A stretch of DNA of 55,939 bases from positions 1 to 55,939 of IMG/VR virus record IMGVR_UViG_3300032282_004797; one strand, given 5' to 3'. The notes under the pieces were generated by a model. The model was not told the origin of the DNA. It searched no databases and was given only the letters and a program-made list of their open reading frames with translations. Both the position numbers and the translations under genes were made by a program. This DNA comes from a virus. Positions 1 to 7,688 of this stretch are shown here, one piece after another (position 1 is the stretch's first letter; every line of letters starts with the position of its first letter).

Positions 1-3
1 CAT
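1..3 (-). CDS. Possible start codon of a leftward gene outside the window (partial)
   Basis: The first three bases read CAT, which is ATG on the minus strand, so a leftward gene may start here and run out of the window. Upstream on that strand, 36 nt away, is a GATATTTATG motif like the one in front of other virion genes. No protein sequence can be read, so nothing is said about function. Confidence 0.3.
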
Positions 4-39
4 ATTTAGTTAATTTTATTTATTTAATTTTATCTTATT

Positions 40-49
40 CATAAATATC
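40..49 (-). promoter_or_regulatory. Late-promoter-like motif GATATTTATG (leftward)
   Basis: The minus strand reads GATATTTATG, one base from the GATATTTATA motif that precedes several virion genes. The gap to the possible ATG at position 3 is 36 nt, longer than the 10-17 nt seen elsewhere, so this instance is weaker. Confidence 0.35.
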
Positions 50-106
50 AGATTTTTTACCAAAAAACCAGAATATCAGTTCATTTTTAAAATTCTTTCT
101 TTATTT

Positions 107-874
107 TTAAATATTTTCTGTTATTGTAAAAGTTCTGCTAATCGCTGGTGTCACAATATAATCGTCTGGATCTGATAAAAATCCTTGTAAATTAAAATTG
201 TACAATTGCACGTAAAACCTTTTATTGTTAAGATCAGTCACTTGACTTTCATCTGAAGAATCTTCTAAAACAATTGGAATGTAATGCCCGTTAACCACCG
301 TATAAGCTTGTCTGCTTTGGAAATTTTTTAAAACGGTTGCGTTAAATTTATTAAGTTCTTGTTGTCTATAAGCAAAAATTCTAACATCATAAGTTATATC
401 AACAGGTATTGGTTGTGGTATTTTATAAACATCGACACCCATTTTATTACCGTCCCAAGTTGGAACTTCCGCATACGTGTAATGTCTACCTGTAGGTATA
501 TTATAAATCAAAGATGGGTTTGTCCCGTATTTTGTATCTGGATTTCTAACAATATTAATAAACGGAATCTTTAAGTTTTTATACTCATCCGAAAATTTCC
601 ATGTTTGTGAAAACTCATTCCATTTTTGTATACCCATCATAAAAACAGGTACTTTTTCACCGTCAAGTGAAATAGCTAGTTCATTAGTAATAAAGTCTTT
701 AAAACCCCTATCTAAATCAACATGCATTACACCTTTTGGTAAATAAGTATCTTTATCGATAATCATATCCTTCATATTTTCAGCCGCACCACTTTGCATT
801 GAGTAAGGATACTCGATGTTAGCACGTTGCTGTGTAAGATTGATCTTCTTTTTAAATGAACCTGGTAAAGCCAT
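107..874 (-). CDS. Putative virion structural protein near the neck genes
   Basis: A 255-residue protein that I cannot assign to a named family. It has no membrane segment and no obvious catalytic motif. It is rich in aromatic and beta-forming residues. Its C-terminal third (YRQQELNKFNATVL, then FQSRQAY and GHYIPIVLED) has the look of connector or tail-completion proteins in T4-like phages of Bacteroidota, but that is an impression only. It follows the leftward 880-1413 gene with a 5-nt gap and is probably co-transcribed with it. The position beside neck-type genes suggests a head-tail joining role. The start ATG at 874 lies just after the previous stop; the AAAGGAG upstream of it is part of the preceding gene's coding sequence. 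Confidence 0.6.
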   Translation of the reverse strand: MALPGSFKKKINLTQQRANIEYPYSMQSGAAENMKDMIIDKDTYLPKGVMHVDLDRGFKDFITNELAISLDGEKVPVFMMGIQKWNEFSQTWKFSDEYKNLKIPFINIVRNPDTKYGTNPSLIYNIPTGRHYTYAEVPTWDGNKMGVDVYKIPQPIPVDITYDVRIFAYRQQELNKFNATVLKNFQSRQAYTVVNGHYIPIVLEDSSDESQVTDLNNKRFYVQLYNFNLQGFLSDPDDYIVTPAISRTFTITENI

Positions 875-879
875 GATTA

Positions 880-1413
880 TTATACTCCTTTAAATATGTT
901 AGGATCCACGTTTGTACATTTTATTCTTCTAAAATAACCAGAGTAACCAAATTGGGTACTTGGGTTATCAGTATTTACGGTGTCATCATCAAAAACTGTG
1001 AAATATTTGAGATTGCTTTGTTTGTCTGAATAACCAACAATATCACCATAACTTATTTCAGTGTTTTTTTCATCCAGTTGCTTTTGTAAAACTGTAAATT
1101 CAAGATTTCCATAATCTTGGTACCTTAAATTACCGTTTGGTGAATATGATTTATTCTCACCGTTTTCAAGATTAAGTATAACCTTTAACTCAACAGGTGC
1201 TAAAAATCTGATATCATTTACATTACTTTCACCGTAAACATCATCCATTTGCGTGTTAACTCTGTCAACTCTAAACAAAACAACAGTAAAATTCATATCC
1301 CCCTCGATTAGTTCTGTTGCCATATCAAGCTCAAGTTGAAAATCTTCTTCGTCATAAAACCTATTCAACCTTGTATTTGGTATTCTAGTTTTTCTTTCCA
1401 TTGCTGTTTTCAT
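880..1413 (-). CDS. Putative neck/head-completion protein, possibly gp14-like
   Basis: A 177-residue protein. The segment DDVYGE, followed by a beta-rich stretch with GDIVGY and then YFTVFDDD, resembles T4-like gp14 neck proteins, which carry a similar (L/V)YGE motif and a 'GD(I/L)' turn. It is shorter than T4 gp14 (about 256 residues), so this is a tentative match. Two starts are possible. Met1 at 1413 overlaps a CTATTTATAT motif. Met5 (ATG at 1399-1401) lies 10 nt downstream of that motif, closer to the spacing seen at other late genes, so the shorter 173-residue form may be the real product. The gene is transcribed leftward, divergent from the helicase. Confidence 0.5.
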   Translation of the reverse strand: MKTAMERKTRIPNTRLNRFYDEEDFQLELDMATELIEGDMNFTVVLFRVDRVNTQMDDVYGESNVNDIRFLAPVELKVILNLENGENKSYSPNGNLRYQDYGNLEFTVLQKQLDEKNTEISYGDIVGYSDKQSNLKYFTVFDDDTVNTDNPSTQFGYSGYFRRIKCTNVDPNIFKGV

Positions 1414-1421
1414 ATAAATAG
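1412..1421 (-). promoter_or_regulatory. Late-promoter-like motif CTATTTATAT (leftward)
   Basis: The minus strand reads CTATTTATAT, identical to the motif in front of the terminase gene at 34368-34377. It lies 10 nt from the second Met codon of the leftward neck-type gene and overlaps its first ATG. Confidence 0.45.
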
Positions 1422-1454
1422 TTTGATTTATTAATGAATTGACTTTGTCCTAAA

Positions 1455-1483
1455 AATTTATTATTATTGAGTAATAATAAATT
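1455..1483. repeat. Perfect 12-bp inverted repeat between divergent genes
   Basis: AATTTATTATTA (1455-1466) and TAATAATAAATT (1472-1483) are exact reverse complements around a 5-nt TTGAG loop. It sits in the 88-nt gap between the leftward 880-1413 gene and the rightward helicase. It could be an operator, a 5' UTR hairpin of the helicase mRNA or a symmetric promoter element. It is purely A/T in the arms, so chance is not excluded. Confidence 0.45.
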
Positions 1484-1501
1484 AAGGGAAAACAAACATA
1501 A

Positions 1502-3280
1502 ATGCAATTACCAATAGAAAAGAGAGCCCTGGATATACTAAAAACATATAAAGGTTTAAACGATTATATATTAGGTATACAAAATACTTACTTTACAAGT
1601 AAAAGTTTTATACCCACAAAAAACCAAAGCGACTATATTATTAGAAATGGTAATGTTGATCCAGTTGTTGTTAATAAACTATTTGATATTAGTAAGTCTT
1701 GTAGACCTTTCATTGCTGAACAACTAAAGTTAGATTTTATACCAGAAAAAATATTCATTAATAAATTACTTAGCAGAAAAGAGAATTTTTTACACGTTTA
1801 CGGTTGTTTTGAAGAAGGTTGCGACAAATATTACACTTTTTACATATCAAAAGAATGTGTAAAGGTTAGTCGCCCTGAACCAGAAATCGACCCAACAAAA
1901 TACGAAAGGGACCCAAAACCTCACCAGATAACAGCTATTAAAAAATTATTGACAAACGATAAATTTATCCTGGCAGATGAAATGGGCCTTGGTAAAACCA
2001 CATCCGCTATTATTGCGGCTATGGAAGGTCAATTTAAAAAAATATTAGTTGTTTGCCCAGCATCACTTAAACTTAACTGGAAAATTGAGATTTCAAACTA
2101 CGACTCACCAGATAACATCAGTGTTGTTGATGGTAGTAATCTTACTGTAAAAAAATGGACAATTGTAAATTACGATATTCTTAAGAACTTTCACCATTTA
2201 CCTAGACGTGGTGTTAAAACAGCTGATCTACCTGTATCACCAATTGATTATCATAAGTTTGATTTAATTATTGCTGATGAGGCTCACTATCTTAAAAACG
2301 CTGCGTCAAATAGAACAAAAATCTTTAATGATTTTGCTATGAAAGTACCAGTAAGATGGTTATTAACAGGTACCCCAATCACAAATAAACCAATCGATTT
2401 TTATAATCTTTTGTATTTGTGTGAATCACCTGTGGCATCTAATTGGGTTGGTTATGTTAAAAGATATTGTGCTGGTAGACAATTTAACCGCAAAGGTACC
2501 AAACAAAAGTATTGGGTTTGTTCAGGATCGTCAAATCTAGAAGAATTAAAAGATTTTTCTTCTGATGTTATTTTGAGAAGAACTAAAAACGATTCCATTG
2601 ATTTACCACAAAAGACTATCAAACCTGTATACCTACCATTGGAATTCTCAACCAGCTACAACGCTTATATTGATGAATATGAAGCTTGGATTGAGGAAAT
2701 GGAAGCGGCTGGCGAAAAACCTACTGTAACAGATCATTTAACAAAACTTATCAAGGTTAGACAATTGTTGTCTTACGATAAGATAGCACACACCATTGAA
2801 ATGGCTGAAGAAATGCTTGAGAATGATCAAAAAGTTATCATCTTTAGTTGTTTTACAAATACAATTAAGGAATTGCAAGCTCATTTCGGTAAAAAATCGG
2901 TAATGATTGATGGTTCTGTTTCAAAAGAAAAAAGACAACAGGCTGTTGAATCATTTCAAAACGATGATAAGGTTAAAGTTTTTTTAGGTAATATTGTCGC
3001 TGCTGGGGTTGGTTTGACACTTACTGAAAGTAGTGTTGTAATATTCAATGATTTGGATTGGACACCAGCTAACCACATGCAAGCTGAAGATAGAGCCCAT
3101 AGAATTGGCCAACAAAACCAAGTTCACATTATCTACCCATTGTTTGCGGATACTTTAGACATGATTATGTATAAAGCGCTTCAAAGTAAGATGAAGATAA
3201 TCAGTACTATTATGGGAGATAACCCTTCAGAAGAACAAATTTCTGTTGGTAAAGAGGTTATTATGCACCTTAGACGTTAA
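1502..3280 (+). CDS. SNF2-family DNA helicase/translocase
   Basis: A 592-residue superfamily 2 ATPase of the SNF2/RAD54 type, acting on double-stranded or forked DNA. Motif I is DEMGLGKTT (G164-K165-T166). Motif II is DEAH (D259-H262). LTGTP is near residue 290. The second RecA domain ends with motif VI QAEDRAHRIGQ (residues 527-537), which is diagnostic for SNF2 proteins. The domain order and the short N-terminal region resemble SMARCAL1-like annealing helicases, and T4 UvsW is a functional analogue. A role in replication-fork remodelling or recombination is inferred. Its stop codon overlaps that of the convergent downstream gene: TTAA at 3277-3280 serves both strands. Confidence 0.93.
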   Translation: MQLPIEKRALDILKTYKGLNDYILGIQNTYFTSKSFIPTKNQSDYIIRNGNVDPVVVNKLFDISKSCRPFIAEQLKLDFIPEKIFINKLLSRKENFLHVYGCFEEGCDKYYTFYISKECVKVSRPEPEIDPTKYERDPKPHQITAIKKLLTNDKFILADEMGLGKTTSAIIAAMEGQFKKILVVCPASLKLNWKIEISNYDSPDNISVVDGSNLTVKKWTIVNYDILKNFHHLPRRGVKTADLPVSPIDYHKFDLIIADEAHYLKNAASNRTKIFNDFAMKVPVRWLLTGTPITNKPIDFYNLLYLCESPVASNWVGYVKRYCAGRQFNRKGTKQKYWVCSGSSNLEELKDFSSDVILRRTKNDSIDLPQKTIKPVYLPLEFSTSYNAYIDEYEAWIEEMEAAGEKPTVTDHLTKLIKVRQLLSYDKIAHTIEMAEEMLENDQKVIIFSCFTNTIKELQAHFGKKSVMIDGSVSKEKRQQAVESFQNDDKVKVFLGNIVAAGVGLTLTESSVVIFNDLDWTPANHMQAEDRAHRIGQQNQVHIIYPLFADTLDMIMYKALQSKMKIISTIMGDNPSEEQISVGKEVIMHLRR

Positions 3281-4452
3281 TGTTGTAGTAAGTAACTACC
3301 TTTAACATCTTTTCTTTGTGCTCCGATGTCACTGTCACCAGTAGGTAATACAATAACATTGTATTTTAAAGGTTCACCCTGTGTCGCTGGTAATTCATCA
3401 GTATAAACAATTGATTCGTATGGTATGTTATATTTAATACTAACACGATTTTTTAGCGTTTCTTTAGCCTCATTATCGATAAAGGTTGCCTTTTCTTTTT
3501 CATCCTTAACATAATGAGGGCCTTCTTTTTTAAAGATATCTTTAAATAACTCTTTTGGTACTATCTTAGAAATTTTGGCTGTGTCTGTATTAACTTTAGC
3601 TGTTTCTTTTTTATTCGCATCATCCGAAAAATTCATAACAAAGTTTGGATCCGCTATGTTAGCTATATCACCCATCTTTGTATATGCATAAGACTCAACG
3701 TTATAACCAGCTTTAAGTAATTGGTTTGTAACACTAATTGCGATGTCATAATATTTTTTAGCGAAAAAATCACCAGCATCATTCCATCTTAAAATCATTT
3801 TAATTTCAACCTTTTCTTTGTTTGATTGTCTTTTCAAACTGTATGCTAACGGATCTAATTCATCCATTATGATGTTTTCATACATTTCAGGATCGTTTAA
3901 TAATAAATTAAGTCTTTGGGTGTATTTTAGGTTCTTACCATCATTCATGATATAAAAACCTTTTCTAGCGTAACAGTCAATCGCACACGTGCCAGCACCA
4001 GGGCAAGTATTAATTGTATAAAATTTACCTTGCTCTTTATCATAAAGAATACTTCTTAATGCTGGTATACCTGTATTAACGGTATATTGCAAACCACCCC
4101 TGTCACTTTTTTCCATTTTAGGGTTTCTATCAAATATTTGTTTTGGTAACGCTGTAATTTGTCTAATAAAATGGTCAATGTCAATTTCACCTTCACTATC
4201 CGTTGGTATATTTTTACCACTTATGATTGGTTCATTTGCACTTATCTTCTCTCTATCTTTTGATGGTTTACCTAATCTATCTAACTGTGAGTTTAACATA
4301 CTAACAACAGATTCTGGGGATAAGCAGCTTTTTTTAACATCACTGAAATCCTTTTCCCAATCAACCTCAGATATATTTGTAGACTCATTTAAACGAAAAG
4401 CAAATAATTCTTTTGTTCTGAGTATTGCGTTATTAAATTTGTTATTAGCCAT
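3277..4452 (-). CDS. GP88-like phage protein with a CX5CX3C motif
   Basis: A 391-residue protein, starting at ATG 4452; the frame is open for 30 more codons upstream, but these would cross the divergent promoter. A triplet of cysteines, C150-PGAGT-C156-AID-C160-Y, is followed about 90 residues later by RWNDAGDFF and then by YAYTKMGD. This pattern matches the 'gene product 88' family (GP88) of phages, whose role is unknown and whose cysteines look like a metal or iron-sulfur site. The first 100 residues look poorly conserved and hydrophilic. It is a leftward single gene, convergent with the helicase and sharing stop-codon bases with it. A function beyond the family match is not claimed. Confidence 0.65.
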   Translation of the reverse strand: MANNKFNNAILRTKELFAFRLNESTNISEVDWEKDFSDVKKSCLSPESVVSMLNSQLDRLGKPSKDREKISANEPIISGKNIPTDSEGEIDIDHFIRQITALPKQIFDRNPKMEKSDRGGLQYTVNTGIPALRSILYDKEQGKFYTINTCPGAGTCAIDCYARKGFYIMNDGKNLKYTQRLNLLLNDPEMYENIIMDELDPLAYSLKRQSNKEKVEIKMILRWNDAGDFFAKKYYDIAISVTNQLLKAGYNVESYAYTKMGDIANIADPNFVMNFSDDANKKETAKVNTDTAKISKIVPKELFKDIFKKEGPHYVKDEKEKATFIDNEAKETLKNRVSIKYNIPYESIVYTDELPATQGEPLKYNVIVLPTGDSDIGAQRKDVKGSYLLQH

Positions 4453-4471
4453 AATATTCCCGTATTTAAAA

Positions 4472-4489
4472 GTATTTATTATAAATATT
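4472..4489. promoter_or_regulatory. Bidirectional late-promoter-like element
   Basis: The 43-nt gap between the divergent genes at 4452 (-) and 4496 (+) holds two overlapping copies of the late motif in opposite orientation. GTATTTATTA on the plus strand (4472-4481) lies 14 nt from the gp13-like ATG. AATATTTATA on the minus strand (4480-4489) lies 27 nt from the GP88-like ATG. The overlap makes an interrupted palindrome. Confidence 0.5.
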
Positions 4490-4495
4490 AAGCAA

Positions 4496-5587
4496 ATGAG
4501 AATAAATCCAACCGAAAAGCAAAAAATATACAAACAAGCCAAACACAGGCTTGGTGCTCCTATTAGAAAGATTCAATTAGAGGATGAACAAATGGACTCA
4601 CTTCTTGAAATCGCTACGGAAGACTATGTTGAGTTTATAAATAACTGGTTAATTGAACACCAATGGCCTAGTTTGATTGGTCTAAGTATTAGTGAGGCTG
4701 ATTTGACAAGAGCTTTTATTTATAGAACTTTTGATTTGGTTACCCAATATACTTACTCCTACTCAAAAATTGTTGGTTTAGGTGCTGGTGAAGGTGGTTA
4801 TGTGCTTAAAAAAGATTACGTTGAATTAGTTAAAGGTCAACAAATGTATGAGATTCCAGCAAACAGAGAGATAAATGAGGTATTGTGGTTTACGCCAGCA
4901 TCTTTGGACCAATCTGTTATTGACCCATTCTTGGGTGTTTGGAACAATCAGTTTGGTGCCGAATACATGGGATTAGGTAGTTACTATATTCTTCCAGCTT
5001 TTGATATTTTAATGAGAACAACTGATAGAAACCTTAAAAACAGAATGATCCGTTCAGAATTGATTTATAAAATCACAAATGCACCAGATGGTAAAAAATA
5101 TCTTCATCTAATGAACACACCTGGTGGTAAGTTTGATTTCAGGGGTTCAATGCTTGACCAAGGTAAATGTTGGTATTGGTACTACGACATCAACCCATTA
5201 ATTAAAGATGATTGTTTAGCAAAAAACAAAGACATTATTAAATCTCCAATGGACGTTCCTTTAGATGACATTACGTTTGATGACTTAAATGACCCTGCTA
5301 AAGTTTGGATCAGAAGATATTTTATTGCTTTATGTAAAGAAACTTTAGGTAGAGTAAGGGGTACTTTTGGTGGTAAAATACCAGTTCCAGATGCAAATAT
5401 GGAAATTGAATACCAATCTCTTTTATCCGAGGGTAAAGATGAAATGGTCACACTTAAAAAAGAATTAGAGGATAGAATGCTTAAACTAAACCCATTGGAA
5501 ATTCTTAAAAGAATGTCTTCTGAGGCTGAAGAAATTAACAAAGCTCTTAAATTTAGAGCATTCCAAAAACCAATTAAAATTATATAA
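4496..5587 (+). CDS. Neck protein, gp13-like
   Basis: A 363-residue protein. The C-terminal part, from WIRRYFIALCKETLGRV through GKIPVPDANMEIEYQSLLSEG to an acidic/basic coiled stretch, matches the layout of gp13 head-completion proteins of T4-like phages: a 'V(R/K)(R/K)Y' helix, a glycine loop, then a paired-helix tail. gp13 joins the portal ring to the tail. I start at ATG 4496 rather than further upstream in the same open frame because the upstream part would be antisense to the GP88-like gene, and because a late-promoter-like motif ends 14 nt before this ATG. The stop codon overlaps the next start as TAATG. Confidence 0.62.
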   Translation: MRINPTEKQKIYKQAKHRLGAPIRKIQLEDEQMDSLLEIATEDYVEFINNWLIEHQWPSLIGLSISEADLTRAFIYRTFDLVTQYTYSYSKIVGLGAGEGGYVLKKDYVELVKGQQMYEIPANREINEVLWFTPASLDQSVIDPFLGVWNNQFGAEYMGLGSYYILPAFDILMRTTDRNLKNRMIRSELIYKITNAPDGKKYLHLMNTPGGKFDFRGSMLDQGKCWYWYYDINPLIKDDCLAKNKDIIKSPMDVPLDDITFDDLNDPAKVWIRRYFIALCKETLGRVRGTFGGKIPVPDANMEIEYQSLLSEGKDEMVTLKKELEDRMLKLNPLEILKRMSSEAEEINKALKFRAFQKPIKII

Positions 5588-7233
5588 TGTTTTATACAGC
5601 CCTGGATAATAGTGATTATTTTGATTTAGTTGTCACAAAAGATTGTCGTGATTTTTATCGTGATTATAATGAATGTAATTTAATAAACATTAACATTACT
5701 GAAGATCTATGTTCAATACCTGGGAGTGTTCAAACAGAAGAAGTTGAATTAAAAAATATCACCCTTACTGGTTACGATAACTTTTTTATATATAATGGTG
5801 AAATATCTAACATTAATAATTTTACTGGTGATACAATAGGATATACGGTTAATCAAGATATTGTTATTGACGTTGATAAAAATTTAACTTATGTGGTTGA
5901 AACTGGGGATACATTTTGTTTTCACGAAATATCTGGTTATAGCGGTAATTATTGTTATGAGATTGACCATTTAAATATTGATAATGGCGTTTACTACAAT
6001 AAATTAAATGGTGGTTTTTACCAAGGTTTCTATAAAATATTTGGGCAAAACGTTGAATGGTTTCCATCTAGAGCTAAAAAGGGTTGGACCGTTGACATGG
6101 TTGTTCATTTTCCTATGGACGTAACAGGGTCAACTGGAACTAGTGGTACATCTGGAACATCTGGTTCTTCAGGGTCTAACGGTTCTTCAGGATCTAATGG
6201 CTCCAATGGTACCTTAGGAACATCTGGTTCTAGTGGATCATCAGGTAGTTGTATAACTTTGAACGAGGTTTACCCAAATAATAGCGGTTTTATTTTTTAT
6301 TTAGGAGCAAGAGCTGAAAATAAATTTGCTGATAAAACTGATATTGAAATACAAAAATTTGAGGATAATTATGAAATCTTACCGTTAAACACACCAAACC
6401 TATTCACATATAATAATTTAATAAGTTTGGACGGTTTAACAAATTATATTGGTTATTTTAATTACTATAACGGTTTAATGTATACTGGTAGAAATTATAC
6501 AGTTGACTCACAACCACTACAATATCATCAAGAATATAGTGATTTAACTTATAATGCGTTTGGTATAAGAGTTACCAATGATGGTAGAATTGGTTATAGA
6601 ACAATATACCCAACTGACATATGCCACACTGGATCGACTCAAGAAGTTAGTGGTATAACAAACAACTCGTTTATAATGGAACCAGATGATCCTTGTGTTA
6701 ATTACACAAGAGCTCTTATCGTAACCAAATATTTTACAATTGAGGAATGTTACACAAAAAACCCAGTTATTAATGTTACTGAAAATAAATTTTTAAATAT
6801 AACTGGTGTTTTTGAAAGAGATTTTGCTTATGGTGATAATTGTCAATTAAAATACGGTGACTATAAAAAAGGTACTTTCTCAATCTATCTAAACGGATTT
6901 CTAGTTTTTAGAAACAAAAAATTTGTTGAAGTTATACCCCATGAATTAGATACTGACGCAAAATACCAAGAAGGTGTTCCGTTTAATATCTCATTTGGTG
7001 GTGGTACTCAAAGTTTAATTGATGCGGTAGTGTTTGATAAAACAAAAGTACTTGGTACCGTTTTAGAGAAATTTTTTGCTGGAACATTTTTAGGTGGTGT
7101 TAAGTCATTTAAAATGTATTGTGTACCTTTGTATACTGTTGAAGTTAAAAAAGAACTTAGAAATATTGCGGGCATGTATAATTTACCAATAATAAAAGGT
7201 GGAAGACAAATATTTATAAAAAATCTATTCTAA
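5587..7233 (+). CDS. Fibre or whisker-like virion protein with a collagen-like segment and jelly-roll-like C-terminus
   Basis: A 548-residue protein in three parts. Residues 1-180 are beta-rich and unrecognised. Residues about 181-222 are a collagen-like Gly-X-Y tract of Gly, Ser, Thr and Asn (for example GTSGTSGTSGSSG). The rest has GTFSIYLNGFLVF and an acidic loop, as in LamG/concanavalin-like domains that often bind sugars. Trimeric fibres are the usual form of such proteins. It starts by a TAATG overlap with the gp13-like gene. In T4 the whisker gene wac lies next to gene 13, so a neck-attached whisker analogue is a reasonable guess, though there is no sequence match to fibritin. Confidence 0.7.
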   Translation: MFYTALDNSDYFDLVVTKDCRDFYRDYNECNLININITEDLCSIPGSVQTEEVELKNITLTGYDNFFIYNGEISNINNFTGDTIGYTVNQDIVIDVDKNLTYVVETGDTFCFHEISGYSGNYCYEIDHLNIDNGVYYNKLNGGFYQGFYKIFGQNVEWFPSRAKKGWTVDMVVHFPMDVTGSTGTSGTSGTSGSSGSNGSSGSNGSNGTLGTSGSSGSSGSCITLNEVYPNNSGFIFYLGARAENKFADKTDIEIQKFEDNYEILPLNTPNLFTYNNLISLDGLTNYIGYFNYYNGLMYTGRNYTVDSQPLQYHQEYSDLTYNAFGIRVTNDGRIGYRTIYPTDICHTGSTQEVSGITNNSFIMEPDDPCVNYTRALIVTKYFTIEECYTKNPVINVTENKFLNITGVFERDFAYGDNCQLKYGDYKKGTFSIYLNGFLVFRNKKFVEVIPHELDTDAKYQEGVPFNISFGGGTQSLIDAVVFDKTKVLGTVLEKFFAGTFLGGVKSFKMYCVPLYTVEVKKELRNIAGMYNLPIIKGGRQIFIKNLF

Positions 7234-7634
7234 TGATATTCAGTATAAGACAAAACGCAACATTACCCATTTTGAAAATGAAAGTTTTCAGAGATGGACG
7301 CAACGATTTCAGACGTTTCGAAGAGTTAATTGAAAATTGCGTGGTAACGTTTGCCATGAAAGATGAAAAAACTGGTATATACAAAGTTGCAAATAAAGCT
7401 GCAAATGTTGTACTTGAAAATCCTTGTGACGAAAATGGTTACAAAAACTACATCATAACATACCAATTTACAAAAGACGATACAGACAAACCTGGAGTGT
7501 TTCTTGGTGAGTTTAAATTAACCTTGTTTGATCTAGCTAACCCCACAGAAGTTTATGGTGAATTAATAGCGCCAATCCAAGAGGAATTATACATACACAT
7601 CCTCGATTCATTCGTAAAAACAGATATTATTTAA
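7233..7634 (+). CDS. Small beta-rich virion-associated protein, unknown
   Basis: A 133-residue protein of unknown family. It begins IRQNATLPILKMKVFRDG and ends IQEELYIHILDSF, with alternating hydrophobic residues that suggest a beta-sandwich. Similar folds occur at the N-terminus of baseplate and fibre-anchor proteins, but I cannot confirm this. It is coupled to the fibre-like gene by a TAATG overlap, which suggests a partner or adaptor of that fibre. No signal peptide or membrane segment is seen. Confidence 0.6.
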   Translation: MIFSIRQNATLPILKMKVFRDGRNDFRRFEELIENCVVTFAMKDEKTGIYKVANKAANVVLENPCDENGYKNYIITYQFTKDDTDKPGVFLGEFKLTLFDLANPTEVYGELIAPIQEELYIHILDSFVKTDII

Positions 7635-7640
7635 TTTTTT

Positions 7641-7671
7641 TTTGTTTTTTTGGGTTTTATACTTATATTTG
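7641..7671 (+). promoter_or_regulatory. Bacteroidota-type promoter of the DNA polymerase gene
   Basis: TTTG (7641-7644), a 19-nt spacer and TATATTTG (7664-7671) match the known Bacteroidota consensus of TTTG around -33 and TAnnTTTG around -7. The polymerase ATG follows after 17 nt, so the leader is about 10 nt with no Shine-Dalgarno sequence. Confidence 0.72.
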
Positions 7672-7688
7672 TGCCAAAATAATGATTT

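Noticed and set aside
4178-4495. Upstream extension of the gp13-like gene
   Set aside because: The open frame upstream of 4496 runs antisense to the GP88-like gene, and the late motif lies just before 4496.
3277-4542. GP88-like protein with a 30-residue hydrophobic N-terminal extension
   Set aside because: The extension would be encoded across the divergent promoter region and the start of the gp13-like gene. ATG 4452 is a normal start. The apparent signal peptide is therefore probably false.
6120-6255. Diversity-generating retroelement target in the collagen-like protein
   Set aside because: There is no reverse transcriptase and no second template copy in the window; the repeats are ordinary Gly-X-Y units.
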